Assembly: GCA_950097015.1 (NCBI GenBank)
Contig: CATNEN010000025.1
Coordinates: 9,109,001-9,173,000, forward strand
Direction of reading: 5' to 3'
From: Macrostomum hystrix
Lineage: Eukaryota; Platyhelminthes; Macrostomidae
DNA length: 64,000 bases
In this document: positions 23,201-35,200 of the stretch, one piece after another
Position numbering within the stretch: the stretch's first letter is position 1
How the letters are laid out: the number at the start of each line of letters is the position of its first letter
Notes under the pieces: model-generated
Seen by the model: the letters and a program-made list of their open reading frames with translations, nothing else
What the model was told of the DNA's origin: nothing
The model's database searches: none
Position numbers and translations under genes: made by a program

Positions 23201-26200
23201 GGGGCGCAGCCGCGGAGAGAAGGCTGAGGCAGATGTACAGACATGTGCGCGCGTGTGCTCAGGAGTCAGCGAAATGGGCAGAATTGCCATTCTGAGGTCA
23301 GGAGTTCGAATCTCTAGTATCCAGCCAGTCGTTGTCCCCAAAGAAAACACGCACTCACCTATTGCCATGCACGTGGGAGGCGCAGAATGCGAAGCTGTAG
23401 TGAATGAGCGCCGGATCGATGATGGAACCTCCATCGGCCGCGTCCAGCAGGTCCTCCAGGTAGAAGACATGCCTCTGGCAGCCGCGCACACCATACCTGG
23501 CGCAATACTCGTCCAGAACAAACACCTGGCCGGGGCTGAACCAGCCCAGGCTAGTATAGGGATCAGCCAGGCGGTGCCGCAGGGTCAGCAGTTGGAGACG
23601 GCGGAATAGCGCGGCGTGGTCGCATTGCGCCGGATCGACGCGCAGGAATTCGTCCAGGCCGGCCCGTTTGGCGCGGTCGGCCTCGCCGGAGAGCTTCTGC
23701 TGGGCCTGGGCGCTGGCAGCGCGAACCGCCGGCTGAGCTGGCGGCTCAGGCTTGTGAGTCTGGCCGGTGGCTCGGTAGATTGCCTGCACCCACAGTTGGC
23801 GCTCCGCCTCGTCCTCCGTGGCGTAGGTCACGTGATCGCCTTCGCGCACTGTACTAAAGAAGCACAGCTTGCGATTGGCGGCCGCGTCCTGCGGCAGATC
23901 ATCCGGAGCTTCGGGCACGTAGTCGACGGTGTAGTCGGTGAGGGGCATGACCTCCAGGGGCTCGGATTTCTTCTCTCGATAGGAGGCCATGACGAAGTGG
24001 TACTGGCTCACCTGACGCAATGGGAGGGGGGTTTAACTTATAGAATCGCTGTCAATATAAAACGTTTAAGCCATGATGTTGCTGGGACGTGTACAAGGTT
24101 TGGCCCAAGATTCCAGAGTGCGAAAGTTCTTGAAGAGTGGAAGTTTCCAGAGAGTGGAAGTTTCCAGAGTGTGAAAGCTTTTAGAGGGTGGAATTTCCAG
24201 AGAGTGGAAGTTTCCGGAGAGTGCGAGTTTCCGGAGAGTGGAAGTTTCCAGAAAGTGGAAGTTTCCGGAGAGTGCGAGTTTCCGGAGAGTGCGAGTTTCC
24301 GGAGAGTAGAAGTTTCCAGAAAGTGGAAGTTTCCGGAGAGTGCGAGTTTCCAGAGAGTGGAAGTTTCCAGAGAGTGGAATTTCCAGAGAGTGGAAGTTTC
24401 CGGAGAGTGCGAGTTTCCGGAGAGTGGAAGTTTCCAGAAAGTGGAAGTTTCCGGAGAGTGCGAGTTTCCGGAGAGTGCGAGTTTCCAGAGAGTGGAATTT
24501 CCAGAGAGTGGAAGTTTCCGGCGAGTGGAAGTTTCTAGAGAGTGGAAGTTCCCAAAGTTTTTTAACTTATAGAATCGCTGTCAATATAAAACGTTTAAGC
24601 CATGATGTTGCTGGGACGTGTACAAGGTTTGGCCCAAGTTTCCAGAGTGCGAAAGTTCTTGAAGAGTGGAAGTTTCCAGAGAGTGGAAGTTTCCAGAGAG
24701 TGGAAGTTTCCGGAGAGTGGAAGTTTCCGGAGAGTGGAAGTTTCCGAAGAGTGGAAGTTTCCAGAAAGTGGAAGTTTCCGGAGAGTGCGAGTTTCCGGAG
24801 AGTGGAAGTTTCCGGAGAGTGCGAGTTTCCAGAGAGTGGAAGTTTCCGGAGAGTGGAAGTTTCCAGAGAGTGGAAGTTTCCGGAGAGTGGAAGTTTCCGG
24901 AGAGTGGAAGTTTCCGGAGAGTGGAAGTTTCCAGAAAGTGGAAGTTTCCGGAGAGTGCGAGTTTCCGGAGAGTGGAAGTTTCCGGAGAGTGCGAGTTTCC
25001 AGAGAGTGGAAGTTTCCGGAGAGTGGAAGTTTCCAGAGAGTGGAAGTTTCCGGAGAGTGGAAGTTTCCGGAGAGTGGAAGTTTCCGGAGAGTGGAAGTTT
25101 CCGGAGAGTGGAAGTTTCCGGAGAGTGGAAGTTTCCAGAGAGTGGAAGTTTCCGGAGAGTGCGAGTTTCCAGAGAGTGGAAGTTTCCAGAGAGTGGAAGT
25201 TTCCGGAGAGTGGAAGTTTCCAGAGAGTGGAAGTTCCCAAATTGTAGAAGTTTTCAAGTGTGGAAGTTTCCAAGTGTAGCATTTTCCAATGTGTTTAGAT
25301 TTCCGCTCAGATTTGTTTAAAACTAGCACTACAAAATCACCTGTATTAGGCACATGTAGCGCTTCTGCCACTTTTTAAACACGCTTTTGCCGGCCGTCCA
25401 CAGCCAGCCGCAGTGCTTCAAATTGGACGGCTTTTCCATGCGAATGAGGATTTTGATGCGCAGATCGTCTGGGCAGCTCTTGCTGGTCGTCATCTTGTGC
25501 CACTCGGCCCCCTTGGCCGTGGTGCAGGTTGGCCGGATGTACACCTGGAGGGCAGGCGTTTGCCATCCAATAAACAGAATGTGCTCGAAACTTAGCTGAG
25601 GTCACACCGGATGAGAGTATGGGAAATGATATGAGATAAAATCTGAATCTGGAGGGTGAGAAGATAATCTAGGATGAGATTCAAAGATGAGATGGGATGA
25701 GATTCTAAGATGAGATGGGATGAGATTCTAAGATGAGATGGGATGAGATTCTAAGATGAGATGGGATGAGATTCTAAGATGAGATGGGATGAGATTCTAA
25801 GATGAGATGGGATGAGATTCTAAGATGAGATGGGATGAGATTCTAAGATGAGATGGGATGAGATTCTAAGATGAGATGGGATGAGATTCTAAGATGAGAT
25901 GGGATGAGATTCTAAGATGAGATGGGATGAGATTCTAAGATGAGATGGGATGAGATTCTAAGATGAGATGGGATGAGATTCTAAGATGAGATGGGATGAG
26001 GTTCTAAAATGAGATGGGATGAGATTCTAAGATGAGATGGGATGAGATTCTAAGATGAGATGGGATGAGATTCTAAGATGAGATGGGATGAGGTTCTAAA
26101 ATGAGATGGGATGAGGTTCTAAAATGAGATGGGATGAGATTCTAAGATGAGATGGGATGAGGTTCTAAGATGAGATGGAATGAGATTCTAAGATGAGATG

Positions 26201-29200
26201 GGATGAGATTGGATTAAGATTGGAATGAGATTGGAATGAGATTGGAGTGAGATTGGATTAAGATTGGAGTGAGATTGGAGTGAGATTGGAATGAGACTCT
26301 AAGATGAGACAGGGTTGCCTTGGCAGCAAAGTGGCTTACCTTTCCCAGCTCCCTGTCGTCAAAGCTGAGCATCCTGGCATTCTCAGCGAACAGCTTCACC
26401 TTGATGATGGGCAGTGGCTGCGATGTCGAGAAGTCGCCCTGGGTGTCCCACATGGGTCTGGAAGCCTCTGCTTGGTCAGTCTGCAGCTTTTCGCCGCCCT
26501 CCACCTCCATGGTGCAGTAGACAATGCGATTTGGCGGTACACATTTTAGATTTTTCACTTCTGAGACCACAATCTGCAATGGGGACGCATGAACAGGTAT
26601 AAATCAACACCTCTCGGCTTTGAGAACACCGTTGAGCTACTGGTATTTGATTGATAGGTCTAAGATCTGTTGATAGTTCTAGGGGTTGTTGGTTGATCTA
26701 GGGGCTGTCAGTAGATCTAGGGGTGGTTGGTAGATCTATGAGCTGTCAGTAGATCTAGGGGTGGTTGGTAGATCTATGAGCTGTCAGTAGATCTAGGGGT
26801 GGTTGGTAGATCTAGGGGTGGTTGGTAGATCTAGGGGTTGTTGGTAGATCTAGGGGTTGTTGGTAGATCTAGGGGTGGTTGGTAGATCTAGGGGTGGTTG
26901 GTAGATCTAGGGGTGGTTGGTAGATCTATGAGCTGTCAGTAGATCTAGGGGTGGTTGGTAGATCTATGAGCTGTCAGTAGATCTAGGGGTGGTTGGTAGA
27001 TCTATGAGCTGTCAGTAGATCTAGGGGTGGTTGGTAGATCTATGAGCTGTCAGTAGATCTAGGGGTGGTTGGTAGATCTAGGGGTGGTTGGTAGATCTAG
27101 GGGTGGTTGGTAGATCTAGGGGTTGTTGGTAGATCTAGGGGTTGTTGGTAGATCTAGGGGTGGTTGGTAGATCTAGGGGTGGTTGGTAGATCTAGGGGTG
27201 GTTGGTAGATCTAGGGGTGGTTGGTAGATCTAGGGGTTGTTGGTAGATCTAGGGGTGGTTGGTAGATCTAGGGGTTGTTGGTAGATCTAGGGGCCGTCAG
27301 TAGATCTAGGGGTGGTTGCTAGATCTAGGGGTTGTTGGTAGATCTAGGGGTGGTTGGTAGATCTAGGGGTTGTTGGTAGATCTAGGGGCCGTCAGTAGAT
27401 CTAGGGGTGGTTGGTAGATCTATGAGCTGTCAGTAGATGTAGGGGTTGTTGGTAGATCTAGGGGTGGTTGGTACATCTAGAGGTGGTTGGTAGATCTATG
27501 AGCTGTCACTAGATCTAGGGGTGGTTGGTAGATAATTTGGTCTACCAAATGTTAGGTAGACCATTTTCATCTATCAATCTATTTGTAGACGCTGTAAAAT
27601 GCAAGTATGTATTTAAACTAAGTACGTGTATCTTTGCTTAGCTAAAAAAGTAACAGAGGAACAGTTAGACAGACAGACAGATAAATTTTAGAAAATATAT
27701 TTTAAGGTATTTAAATGGTAGGCAAGGGAGAGGGAGAGAGGAAAAAGTGATTTTGGGAACGGCTTGAGAAAGAGAGTGAGTGAGAGAAGGGAGAGAAGAG
27801 GGAAGCTAAGGAGCCGTTGAGGAGGCTTCGGAGAGGCGGCACTTTGATCGGGTCCTGGAGACGGAGAAATCAAGTAAAGAGTGGGCGACGGAGGGGGTGG
27901 GGCAGAGAGAGAGGGAGAGACGAGGAGGGGCTGGAGCTGTGACAGTTAAGCTGGCGATTCCGAGCCAGTTGGAGGGGAAAATTGATTGATTAGGAGGCGA
28001 CAGCATGGGCGATGGCTGTTGATGGAGGATGGCCGGAGGCCAAATTGAAAAAAACGGGGTGCAATATTGGGTGGGGGGGAAGCCGAGGGGAGTGGAGGTA
28101 CAAAAAACGACTGGGGATTTTTTTAAAGATCGCCGAAGAGACTTTTTAGATAAGGCAAAACGTAGATTCGAAATTGGTTAGAAATGAAGACTCAAAGTAC
28201 ACACACTCGGCTAACTGGAGAAAGTTGTTCTCTCTCTCTCTCTCTCTTCACACAAGTGTTTTTTTAACCTCAGACAGTGTCAGACAGCTCGGGCTACCAA
28301 TTAAGCGCGCGTCGAACAATGTGCGGTGTCTGACTAACAACTCGTAAAATTTAGAGTTCTAGAATACATGATGCCAGTGCATTCATAGTCAGTAATACAG
28401 ACTTATTGTTTCTAATACTAGCATTATTGTGTGTCTGATCGACGCGACATTGTACTTTTAAAACATTGTACTTTGGAAATGGGTTCCTAAAAAGCTTCTG
28501 TCATAAGATTTTCCTACTTTTTCTTTCTAGGGGGAAGACAAGAGGGAAAAGACAGGGAGGGGAGAGGGAAAGACAGGGAGGGGAGAGGGAAGGGAGAGGA
28601 GGGGGAGAGGGAATTGACAGGAGGGGAAGAAGGAAGGGACAAGAGGGGGAGAAGGAAGTGAAGGAGGGGGGAGAAGGAAGGGACAAGAGGGGGAGAAGGA
28701 AGTGATAGGAGCGGAGAAGGAAGTGACAGGAGGGGAAGAGGGAAGGGACAAGAGGGAAGGAGAAGGAAGGGATAGGAGGGGGAGAGGGAAGGGACAAGAG
28801 GGAAGGAGAAGGAAATGATAGGAGGGGGGAGAGAAGGGACAAGAGGGAAGGAGAAGGAAGGGATAGGAGGGGGGGAGAGAAGGGACAAGAGGGAAGGAGA
28901 AGGAAGTGATAGGAGGGGTAGAGGGAAGGGACAAGAGGGAAGGAGAAGGAAGTGATAGGAGGGGTAGAGGGAAGGGACAAGAGGGAAGGAGAAGGAAGGG
29001 ATAGGAGGGGGAGAGGGAAGGGACAAGAGGGAAGGAGAAGGAAGGGATAGGAGGGGGGAGAGAAGGGACAAGAGGGAAGGAGAAGGAAGTGATAGGAGGG
29101 GGAGAGAGAAGGGACAAGAGGGAAGGAGAAGGAAGTGATAGGAGGGGTAGAGGGAAAGGACAAGAGGGAAGGAGAAGGAAGTGATAGGAGGGGGAGAGAG

Positions 29201-32200
29201 AAGGGACAAGAGGGAAGGAGAAGGAAGTGATAGGAGGGGTAGAGGGAAAGGACAAGAGGGAAGGAGAAGGAAGTGATAGGAGGGGTAGAGGGAAAGGACA
29301 AGAGGGAAGGAGAAGGAAGTGATAGGAGGGGGGAGAGAAGGGACAAGAGGGAAGGAGAAGGAAGTGATAGGAGGGGTAGAGGGAAGGGACAAGAGGGAAG
29401 GAGAAGGAAGGGATAGGAAGGGGAGAGGGAAGGGACAAGAGGGAAGAAGAAAGAAGGGATAGGAGGGGTAGAGGTAAGGGACAAGAGGGAAGGAGAAGGA
29501 AGGGATAGGAGGGGGGAGAGGGAAGGGACAAGAGGGAAGGAGAAGGAAGTGATAGGAGGGGGAGAGAGAAGGGACAAGAGGGAAGGAGAAGGAAGGGATA
29601 GGAGGGGGAGAGGGAAGGGACAAGAGGGAAGGAGAAGGAAATGATAGGAGGGGGGAGAGAAGGGACAAGAGGGAAGGAGAAGGAAGGGATAGGAGGGGGG
29701 GAGAGAAGGGACAAGAGGGAAGGAGAAGGAAGTGATAGGAGGGGTAGAGGGAAGGGACAAGAGGGAAGGAGAAGGAAGTGATAGGAGGGGTAGAGGGAAG
29801 GGACAAGAGGGAAGGAGAAGGAAGGGATAGGAGGGGGAGAGGGAAGGGACAAGAGGGAAGGAGAAGGAAGGGATAGGAGGGGGGAGAGAAGGGACAAGAG
29901 GGAAGGAGAAGGAAGTGATAGGAGGGGGAGAGAGAAGGGACAAGAGGGAAGGAGAAGGAAGTGATAGGAGGGGTAGAGGGAAAGGACAAGAGGGAAGGAG
30001 AAGGAAGTGATAGGAGGGGGGAGAGAAGGGACAAGAGGGAAGGAGAAGGAAGTGATAGGAGGGGTAGAGGGAAGGGACAAGAGGGAAGGAGAAGGAAGGG
30101 ATAGGAAGGGGAGAGGGAAGGGACAAGAGGGAAGAAGAAAGAAGGGATAGGAGGGGTAGAGGGAAGGGACAAGAGGGAAGGAGAAGGAAGGGATAGGAGG
30201 GGGGAGAGGGAAGGGACAAGAGGGAAGGAGAAGGAAGTGATAGGAGGGGGAGAGAGAAGGGACAAGAGGGAAGGAGAAGGAAGGGATAGGAGGGGGAGAG
30301 GGAAGGGACAAGAGGGAAGGAGAAGGAAGTGATAGGAGGGGTAGAGGGAAGGGACAAGAGGGAAGGAGAAAGAAGGGATAGGAGGGGGATATGTAAGTGA
30401 AGCAGGAGATGAGGGATGGGAGGAGAGGCTGAGACAGTGGATGGGTGATAGAATGCTGATATGAGCGCAGGCAACTGGCACAACTCGCCTCAATGGAGAA
30501 GTTGAGCTGAATGCTGCTCCGGCTGAAGCTGACTTCGCCATCGCCGGCGTCACTCTGCGAGCTTGACCCTTTTTGGCCCTTCTTTGGCTTCTGACCGCCG
30601 GTTAATAATTTGGCGTCCTGGTTGCCCTTGGTTACTGGCACGCTCTCCAAGTTGGTCATTAGCAGATTAATGGCGGCTTTTACCTCGTCGTAGTATAGAG
30701 GTTCCATGTCTTTGACGACGAATTTGGGAAATTTCCGATTCTGCAGGACAAGAATGCGCGTTATTAATGTAGCTATGTAAAGATCCCAAGTGATCTAATC
30801 ACGCATCCCTGTTGATTCTATCCCAGATCCCTGTGGAGACACAATTTTTTGTGTAAGATTTCAAAAAGAAGACTTGGCTGGAGATTTTGCGTGATGCAAT
30901 TCTTTCTCTTAGAATAAAGAATAGTTTAACGAATGGAGCTTTGGCAGACATGGCAGTCTGAAGCAGTTTTTTTAAGCCACACCCTATTATTGATCCCCTT
31001 TCCCCTTCCAGATTCCGCTTCCAGATTGTTAACGACCGGTTTATTAGGTAGGAAAAACTGCTTCTTAAGTTAGACTAATTTATTTCAAAACATACTAGGG
31101 TATTTCCAGCCCATAGACAACCGTCACCCTGGCATGGCCAAGAGGGTGCATAGAGCCCAGCCCATAGACAACCGTCACCCTGGCATGGCCAAGACGGTGC
31201 AGAGAGCCCAGCCCATAGACAACCGTCACCCTGGCATGGCCAAGACGGTGCATAGAGCCCAGCCCATAGACAACCGTCACCCTGGCATGGCCAAGAGGGT
31301 GCATAGAGCCCAGCACATAGACAACCATTACTTTGGCACGGCTAAGATTGCATAGTCCATAGAAATTCTTCCCAAAGGTCAAGATCCTGTGCAAAAAAAG
31401 TGGCATCGATAAGCAGACAATTTATGTGCCATTGACAGACCAACGTCAGTTGCGATGGAGAGAGATACAGAGAGAGAAGCGAGGGAAGGACACATAAATG
31501 GAAAAAGTAAGAGTCAGGTTACCAATGGGAATTTATTGGCTACCAGTTCATATAGGCGTGTCGCGCATAAAAATTATCCCAATCTATATCTGTCTATATT
31601 ACGCGGCGCTAATCTCCAAGTGGACCTTACCAAGCGCGCATCTCAACCATCTCTCTCCCATTCCTCTGTCTGGCCCAGCCAAACGGCCATCCAATTCCAG
31701 TCTAAAGCTGCTTTATAGTGCATCGCATGCAAATTTCTTGCCTACTATCATCTAGTAGGATTGGTTGGTGGTGGTGATGGGTGGGACAATTTACCAAAAA
31801 GCCCCATCACGCACTCGGCGGCCACTCTGCCCACCTCGCGAACCGACACTCCAAAAAGCCAGTAGGTTGGGCAGGCCCGGTCGCCCCACGCCCCAATACT
31901 CAATAGTTCTTCTAGCGCGCCACCTCAGCTAGCTCACGGTCTCCAGTGGGGCATGAAATTGCTAGAGCCTTAAATAACTGGGCTCGCGCTTTGAGAAATC
32001 TATACGCCTTTTTGGCGCAGACTTCCATCATCAGACAATGCTGTGCGGCGTTATCTGCATTCTCCCCAACAATTACAATCCCGAGCCGAAAAAAATATGA
32101 GTCGGCTCATTGTACTCTGATATCGCTGAGTCTTTCTGTCGTGTGGGATATTAGTTTTAATTTTTTATTAATCAATTTTTATGAGCAAGTACGGTGTGTA

Positions 32201-35200
32201 CTCATTTTTAGATTTTATGCCGGGTTAGTAGTTGTCATGGAAACAATACCGTGAACAGATGTTTCTGCACAAAAATTAGGGCTTGCAAAATACATTTTGC
32301 CCAATATTTAGACTTTGAAATAGAAACTTTAGTTCTTAGAAACTTTAGATTTCTGAAGACTCTGGCTTTGTGTAGGATTTTGGTTTTCATGTAAGATCTG
32401 AGGTTTTAATGTAAGATCTGGGGTTTTCATGTAAGATCTGGGGTTTTCATGTAAGATCTGGGGTTTCATGTAAGATCTGGGGTTTTCATGTAAGATCTGG
32501 GGTTTCATGTAAGATCTGAGGTTTTCATGTAAAATCTGGGGTTTCATGTAAGATCTGGGGTTTTCATATAAAATCTGGGGTTTCATGTAAGATCTGGGGT
32601 TTCATGTAAGATCTGAGGTTTTCATGTAAGATCTGGGGTTTCATGTAAGATCTGGGGTTTTCATGTAAAATCTGGGTTTTCATGTAAGATCTGGGGTTTC
32701 ATGTAAAATCTGGGGTTTCATGTAAGATCTGGGGTTTTCATGTAAGATCTGGGGTTTCATGTAAGATCTGGGGTTTCATGTAAGATCTGGGGTTTTCAGG
32801 TAAAATCTGGGGTTTCATGTAAGATCTGGGGTTTCATGTAAGATCTGAGGTTTTCATGTAAGATCTGGGGTTTCATGTAAGATCTGAGGTTTTCATGTAA
32901 GATCTGGGGTTTATGTAAGATCTGGGGTTTAATGTAAAATCTGGGGTTTCATGTAAGATCTGGGGTTTTCATGTAAGATCTGGGGTTTTCATGTAAGATC
33001 TGGGGTTTTCATGTAAGATCTGAGGTTTTCATGTAAGATCTGGGGTTTTCATGTAAGATCTGGGGTTTTCATGTAAAATCTGGGGTTTCATGTAAGATCT
33101 GAGGTTTTCATGTAAGATCTGAGGTTTTCATGTAAGATCTGACGTTTTCATGTAAAATCTGGGGTTTTATGTAAGATCCGGGTCCTTCGTGCAAGTTACT
33201 TAATTCGCAAAGTTTGTAATTGAAATTAATGTTTAAAAAAATTATTAGCTTTGCTAAATCATTTTCGTCTGTCCGTCTGCTGTTTAACAAAATTAGCATT
33301 GCAACAGTTTTATATTAGGCACTTATAGTGTAGTCTATAATTTTCAGCTTAAAAAACATTTACATTTACTTAAGATGAAAATTCAATTTCATTTCCGATA
33401 TCCAATAAGCCAAAATCATAGCTGCCACATACATAAATAATAGTGCAGATGATATAAGTGCATCCCGTGCAGGGTCAGGACTAGATCGCCGTTCCATTTA
33501 TCATATAAGAATATGCTAATCCCGTTACGAAGCATACAGATGCAAAACCAACAACTTTGAGATCTTCTCAGCGATATCAGACAAGTCGACTGCCAGCAGT
33601 TATCTCATTCCAGTACTCATATTCAAAGACTCTTTGTGATACTGTTTAAACAGAAAACTAATGTAAACAAGTTTCAAATGTGTTTCCAGCAACAATGGCC
33701 ATTGTGCATGTAGCTCTTTTTCAGCTTCGATTCTAGCTACTGTTCCTGCTTCGATTCTGGCTACTGTTCCTGCTTCGATTCTGGCTACCGTTCCTGCTTC
33801 GATTCTGGCTACTGTTCCTGCTTCGATTCTGGCTACCGTTCCTGCTTCGATTCTGGCTACTGTTCCTGCTTCGATTCTGGCTACTGTTCCTGCTTCGATT
33901 CTGGCTACTGTTCCTGCTTCGATTCTGGCTACTGTTCCTGCTTCGATTCTGGCTACTGTTCCTGCTTCGATTCTGGCTACTGTTCCTGCTTCGATTCTGG
34001 CTACTGTTCCTGCTTCGATTCTGGCTACCGTTCCTGCTTCGATTCTGGCTACTGTTCCTGCTTCGATTCTATTTTCTTTTTTCTGCTAGCAGTATGGATA
34101 CTGATTCTGGTTACTATTTGCTGTTTCGACTCTGGCTATAGCTAGCTAGTCTGTTGTCTAATATCAAAAGCAAATGTGACAAGTGGCTTGTATCCATATG
34201 TATCTGGCAACCCGTTCATTGTAGATTCAGAGCACTTAGTTCTATCCACCAAAAATGTAATGCGCGTACAAACGGTACTTTTTTGTCAACAGAAGATCTC
34301 AACCCGCCGGTTAAATCTCTCCTAGCAAAAATGCCTGCTAGTCTGTGACCCCATTTACATTCAAATCATGCTGCTAGTGTATTAACAGAAAATCAACAAT
34401 ATCAGAATAGTAGGGCTAGCCAATTAATTGTGGGCACGTGACATTCAACTGACAATAAAAATACCGGATACTGATAATTATAGAATGGGGGCATTGGAGC
34501 AGATACACAAGCTAAGTTTCTGCGTCATCTCATGCTATTTTTAGACAGTCATTTTTCGGCAAAAATGACTTCAATTGTTTTTTTCAATATCTCGATTGAC
34601 CCGGGAAAAAACAGAATATAAACAGGGGATAAAATTAAAAAGCCAAAAAATATTTTGTTCAGTCACTCACAGTCACTCGTAATTCACTCACAGTCCTTTG
34701 ATATTCACACAATGACCCTCTATACTCACACACAGTCCTTTGATATTCACACAATGACCCTCTATACTCACACACAGTCCTTTGATATTCACACAATGAC
34801 CCTCTATACTCACACACAGTCCTTTGATATTCACACAATGACCCTCTATACTCACACACAGTCCTTTGATATTCACACAATGACCCTCTATACTCACACA
34901 CAGTCCTTTGATATTTCACACAATGACCCTCTATATTCACATACAGTCCCTCTCCATTCACACATTGCTCCATATAATTATAGCGTTCCCATACAGTCCC
35001 TCGCCATTCACACACAGTTCCTCGCCATTCACACACAGTCCCTCGCCATTCACACACAGTTCCTCGCCATTCACACACAGTCCCTCGCCCTTCACACACA
35101 GTCCCTCGCTATTCACACACAGTTCCTCGCCATTCACACACAGTTCCTCGCCATTCACACACAGTCCCTCGCCATTCACACACAGTTCCTCGCCATTCAC

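Noticed and set aside
28501-30707. Three minus frames of 660-726 codons rich in Pro/Ser/Leu
   Set aside because: Pyrimidine-strand reading of the homopurine array. Only the part from 30740 to 30489 is a real CADPS exon.
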